Source of the DNA: an uncultured Clostridia bacterium
Lineage (GTDB): Bacteria > Bacillota > Clostridia > Oscillospirales > Ruminococcaceae
Length of the DNA: 36,083 nt
Assembly (NCBI GenBank): GCA_944386475.1
Contig: CALXBH010000033.1
Span: 1 to 36,083 of the forward strand
Direction of reading: 5' to 3'
Shown: piece by piece, positions 33,665 through 36,083 of the stretch
Layout of the letters: every line of letters begins with the position of its first letter
Numbering within the stretch: the first letter of the stretch is position 1
The notes under the pieces: model-generated
The model's database searches: none
Told to the model about the DNA's origin: nothing
What the model saw: only the letters and a program-made list of their open reading frames with translations
Made by a program: the position numbers and the translations under genes

Positions 33665-33701
33665 AAAAAGCGCTTCCGGACAAAGTCCGAAAGCGCTTTT
33701 T
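33665..33701. terminator. Bidirectional terminator between copy 2 and rsmG
   Basis: A 17-base stem with one mismatch (AAAAAGCGCTTCCGGAC with GTCCGAAAGCGCTTTTT) has a three-base loop and A/T tracts on both sides. It can end both the plus-strand pair and the minus-strand mnmG-rsmG message. Confidence 0.88.
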
Positions 33702-33716
33702 CTTTGCTTATTTATC

Positions 33717-34430
33717 TTATCCTAAAGGGGATTTGGCGATTTTTCCCCCTTGACGAGGATATTTTGCCGGGGTGGGGGCCGTTTTTTCGATCATGATGAT
33801 TCCCCGATGGCTGCCGTCCGGCAGGGTAAAACTTTTGATCTCCCGCAGTGTTCCCCCCAACAGGCGGATGGCCTGTTGAGCTTCTTTCGCTTCGTTTTCG
33901 GCGTCGCTCCCTTTCAGGGCGGCAAACACCCCGCCCACCTTCACAAAGGGGAGGCAGTATTCGCACAGCACCGGGAGCTTTGCCACCGCCCGGGCGGTAG
34001 CAAGGTCATATTGTTCCCGGTATTCCGGCTTTCTCCCGGCTTCCTCCGCCCGGGCGTGGAGGAGATTCGCCCTCACTTTCAGCTCCCCACAGACAGCCTC
34101 CAAAAAGGTGAGCCTTTTTTGGAGGCTGTCCAGCATGGTCAGGGAAATATCCGGCCGCAAAATCTTTACCGGCAGGGAAGGGAAGCCCGCCCCGGTGCCC
34201 ACGTCGATCAAACTCCCGCCTTGGGAAATCTCCACCGCCTTTGTGAGCAACAGGCTGTCCAGAAAATGCTTTTCCGCCATCTCTTTAGGGTCGGTGATGG
34301 CGGTTAAATTCATCTTTTGGTTCCACTCCACCAAAAGCTCGCTGTACCGGTCCAGCTGTTCAAGCTGGTCCGGCTGGAGGGATATCCCCTGACCGGCGCA
34401 GATCTCCTTTAGATAGTTTTCATTCATCAT
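33717..34430 (-). CDS. rsmG: 16S rRNA (guanine-527 N7)-methyltransferase RsmG
   Basis: A 237-residue SAM-dependent enzyme (formerly GidB) methylating G527 of 16S rRNA; its loss gives low-level streptomycin resistance in other bacteria. The SAM-binding fold shows [20 protein letters not shown] and [17 protein letters not shown]. Later come [20 protein letters not shown] and the [19 protein letters not shown] region. It overlaps the mnmG stop by four bases (ATGA), and AGGAGG lies seven bases before ATG 34430, so translation is coupled. The C-terminus has a Lys/Pro-rich end after [13 protein letters not shown]. It is the conserved neighbour of mnmG near the origin in Firmicutes. Confidence 0.95.
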   Translation of the reverse strand: MMNENYLKEICAGQGISLQPDQLEQLDRYSELLVEWNQKMNLTAITDPKEMAEKHFLDSLLLTKAVEISQGGSLIDVGTGAGFPSLPVKILRPDISLTMLDSLQKRLTFLEAVCGELKVRANLLHARAEEAGRKPEYREQYDLATARAVAKLPVLCEYCLPFVKVGGVFAALKGSDAENEAKEAQQAIRLLGGTLREIKSFTLPDGSHRGIIMIEKTAPTPAKYPRQGGKIAKSPLG

Positions 34431-36083
34431 GCGTTTTCCTCCTGCTCCCCGGTTTCGGAAGGGTTCCCCTTGGAAAACCCGCCGTGGGATTTCTGCCAGA
34501 TCACCAGCACCGAAATATCCGCCGGGCTCACCCCCGAGATCCGGGAGGCCTGCCCCAGATTCAGGGGCTTTCGCTTGTTGAGCTTTTCCCTTGCCTCCAG
34601 CCGGAGGCCCTCAATGGTGTTATAATCCAGATCCTGGGGCAGGGCCTTGGCCTCCAACCGGCGCATCTGCTCCACCTGGGCCAGCTGGCGGCTGATATAC
34701 CCGGCGTATTTTAGCTGAATCTCCACCTGCTCGGTGACCTCCCGGGGCAGGGAAGGGCGCCCCCCATCATAGGGGGCCAAATCCTCATAGCCCACCTGGG
34801 GACGGCGGAGCAGCTCGGAAGCTTTGATGGCACCCTCCAAGGGAGATGTTTCACGTGAAACAAGCAGGTCGTTTAACGCCTGGTCGGGGATGATGGAAAC
34901 CGTCTCCAACCGTTTTTTCTCCTCCGCGATCTGCTCCATCTTATGTTCAAAATCCTCCCACCGCTTTTGGGAGATCAGCCCCAGCCGGTAGCCGATGGGG
35001 GTCAGCCGCTCGTCGGCGTTATCCTGCCGAAGCAGCAGCCGGTATTCACTGCGGGAGGTCATCATCCGGTAGGGGTCGGAACAGCCCTTGACCACCAGAT
35101 CATCAATCAGCGTCCCGATATAAGAACTGGCCCGGTCCAGCAGCAGGGGAGGCTCCCCTTTGATTTTCAGCGCCGCGTTGATTCCCGCCACTAAACCCTG
35201 AGCCGCGGCCTCCTCATAGCCGGAGGTACCGTTAAACTGTCCCGCCCCGTACAGGCCGGGAATCTTGCGGAATTCCAGGGTGGGCAACAGCTCAGTGGGG
35301 TCACAGCAGTCGTACTCGATGGCATAAGCGTTGCGCATAATCTCCACATGCTCCAGGCCCTTGATGGTGCGCAAAAAGGCCAGCTGCACATCTTCCGGCA
35401 GGGAAGAGGACATTCCCTGCAAATACATCTCGTCGGTGGAAAGGCCCATAGGCTCAATAAACAGCTGATGCCGGGGCTTGTCGGAAAACCGCACCACCTT
35501 GTCCTCAATGCTGGGGCAGTACCGGGGGCCTACGCCCTCAATTTTCCCGCCGTACAGGGGAGAGCGGTGGAGGTTTTCCAGGATCACCCGGTGGGTCTCC
35601 TCGTTGGTATAGGCTACATAACAGGAAACCTGATTGCGCAGCTCCCCTTTGGTCTCAAAGGAAAAGGGGGTGATGGGCTGGTCGCCGGTTTGTTCCTCCA
35701 ACTGAGAGAAATCAACGCTCCGCCGGTGCACCCGGGCAGGAGTGCCGGTTTTAAACCGGCGCAGGGTGACCCCCAGCTGGCGCAGGCTGTCGCTTAAAAG
35801 GGTGGCCGGGTTGGTGGCGTCTGGCCCGGATTCATAGGAAGCTTCCCCCACAAAGATCTTGCCCTTTAAATAGGTCCCCGACGAGACGATGGCCGCCTTG
35901 ATCCGGTAAACCGCCCCTAAGCGGGTTTCCAGCTCGCAGATATGGCCGTCCTCACCAGCGCGCAGGGCGGTGACCTCAGCCTGCTTGATGTCCAGGCTTT
36001 GCTGACGCTCCAGCGCCTGCTTCATATAATTGTGATACTGCACCCGGTCGGCCTGCACCCGCAGGCTGTGGACTGCCGGCCCT
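34427..36083 (-). CDS. mnmG: tRNA uridine-5-carboxymethylaminomethyl enzyme MnmG, truncated by the window
   Basis: 551 residues of the FAD-dependent enzyme (GidA) that, with MnmE, installs carboxymethylaminomethyl groups on U34 of certain tRNAs. The frame stays open to the right edge, where [17 protein letters not shown] matches the internal MnmG sequence, so roughly 75-80 N-terminal residues including the FAD-binding glycine motif are outside. Present blocks are [70 protein letters not shown] and the C-terminal helical domain ([15 protein letters not shown]). A perfect parS lies inside the gene (34847-34862). mnmE is expected just beyond the right edge. Confidence 0.96.
   Translation of the reverse strand, partial: GPAVHSLRVQADRVQYHNYMKQALERQQSLDIKQAEVTALRAGEDGHICELETRLGAVYRIKAAIVSSGTYLKGKIFVGEASYESGPDATNPATLLSDSLRQLGVTLRRFKTGTPARVHRRSVDFSQLEEQTGDQPITPFSFETKGELRNQVSCYVAYTNEETHRVILENLHRSPLYGGKIEGVGPRYCPSIEDKVVRFSDKPRHQLFIEPMGLSTDEMYLQGMSSSLPEDVQLAFLRTIKGLEHVEIMRNAYAIEYDCCDPTELLPTLEFRKIPGLYGAGQFNGTSGYEEAAAQGLVAGINAALKIKGEPPLLLDRASSYIGTLIDDLVVKGCSDPYRMMTSRSEYRLLLRQDNADERLTPIGYRLGLISQKRWEDFEHKMEQIAEEKKRLETVSIIPDQALNDLLVSRETSPLEGAIKASELLRRPQVGYEDLAPYDGGRPSLPREVTEQVEIQLKYAGYISRQLAQVEQMRRLEAKALPQDLDYNTIEGLRLEAREKLNKRKPLNLGQASRISGVSPADISVLVIWQKSHGGFSKGNPSETGEQEENA
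34847..34862. promoter_or_regulatory. parS centromere site 2, inside mnmG
   Basis: A second exact TGTTTCACGTGAAACA, embedded in the mnmG coding sequence, where it encodes part of LVSRETSP. parS sites inside coding genes near the origin are common in Firmicutes, and MnmG proteins from such genomes keep this residue pattern. Confidence 0.97.

Overview
The window looks like origin-proximal chromosome of a Gram-positive, endospore-forming, GC-rich Clostridia member, probably Oscillospirales/Ruminococcaceae-like (the lineage is an inference). The evidence is an mnmG-rsmG-noc-parA-parB-serS cluster with two perfect parS sites, a ypeB spore-germination gene, a SpoIID-type protein, a thrS T-box leader, strong AGGAGG-type ribosome binding sites, and gut-Firmicute-like intergenic repeats. 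No rRNA, tRNA, CRISPR array, phage or transposase gene was seen.

Layout. 0.4-5.1 kb: a cytoplasmic GH38 alpha-mannosidase and a MATE exporter. The mannosidase lies between two copies of a short direct repeat. 5.6-6.8 kb: a G5/3D-domain (YabE-like) cell-wall protein with a near-consensus promoter. 7.4-11.1 kb: a 46-residue lipoprotein, a polar amino-acid ABC importer (binding protein, permease, ATPase) and an orphan CpsB/CapC-type PHP phosphatase, with modular intergenic repeats on both sides. 11.7-16.6 kb: pyruvate kinase with a C-terminal PEP-utiliser domain, T-box-controlled thrS, and a cytosolic PduL phosphotransacylase. 16.8-18.8 kb (minus strand): ypeB, then a lipoprotein gene whose ribosome binding site lies inside the ypeB terminator. 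19.0-27.1 kb: cysteine desulfurase, thiI, one ORF joining a complete CinA to a membrane-anchored class B sortase, a SpoIID/LytB protein, and an ECF-like sigma factor with a ~355-residue C-terminal extension. 27.1-36.1 kb (minus strand): acyl-ACP thioesterase, serS, parB, parA, noc, rsmG and truncated mnmG. Two tandem paralogous DUF3592-like membrane-protein genes are inserted in the opposite orientation between noc and rsmG.

How the genes work together. The cysteine desulfurase supplies sulfur to ThiI for tRNA 4-thiouridine and thiamin synthesis. ParA, ParB, Noc and parS handle origin segregation and nucleoid occlusion. MnmG and RsmG modify tRNA and 16S rRNA. The ABC genes form one importer. 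Pyk and PduL sit in central energy metabolism, at PEP to pyruvate and acyl-CoA to acyl-phosphate.

The most unusual item is the CinA-sortase B fusion at 21361-24126. It would place a cytosolic nucleotide enzyme and an extracellular transpeptidase on opposite ends of one membrane protein. Other items worth attention are the DUF3592 duplication inside the par locus, the sigma factor with a large appended domain, a palindrome over the noc promoter, the structured element between two identical hairpins in the ABC operon, and the apparent head-on orientation of most of the left 27 kb relative to an origin expected to the right.
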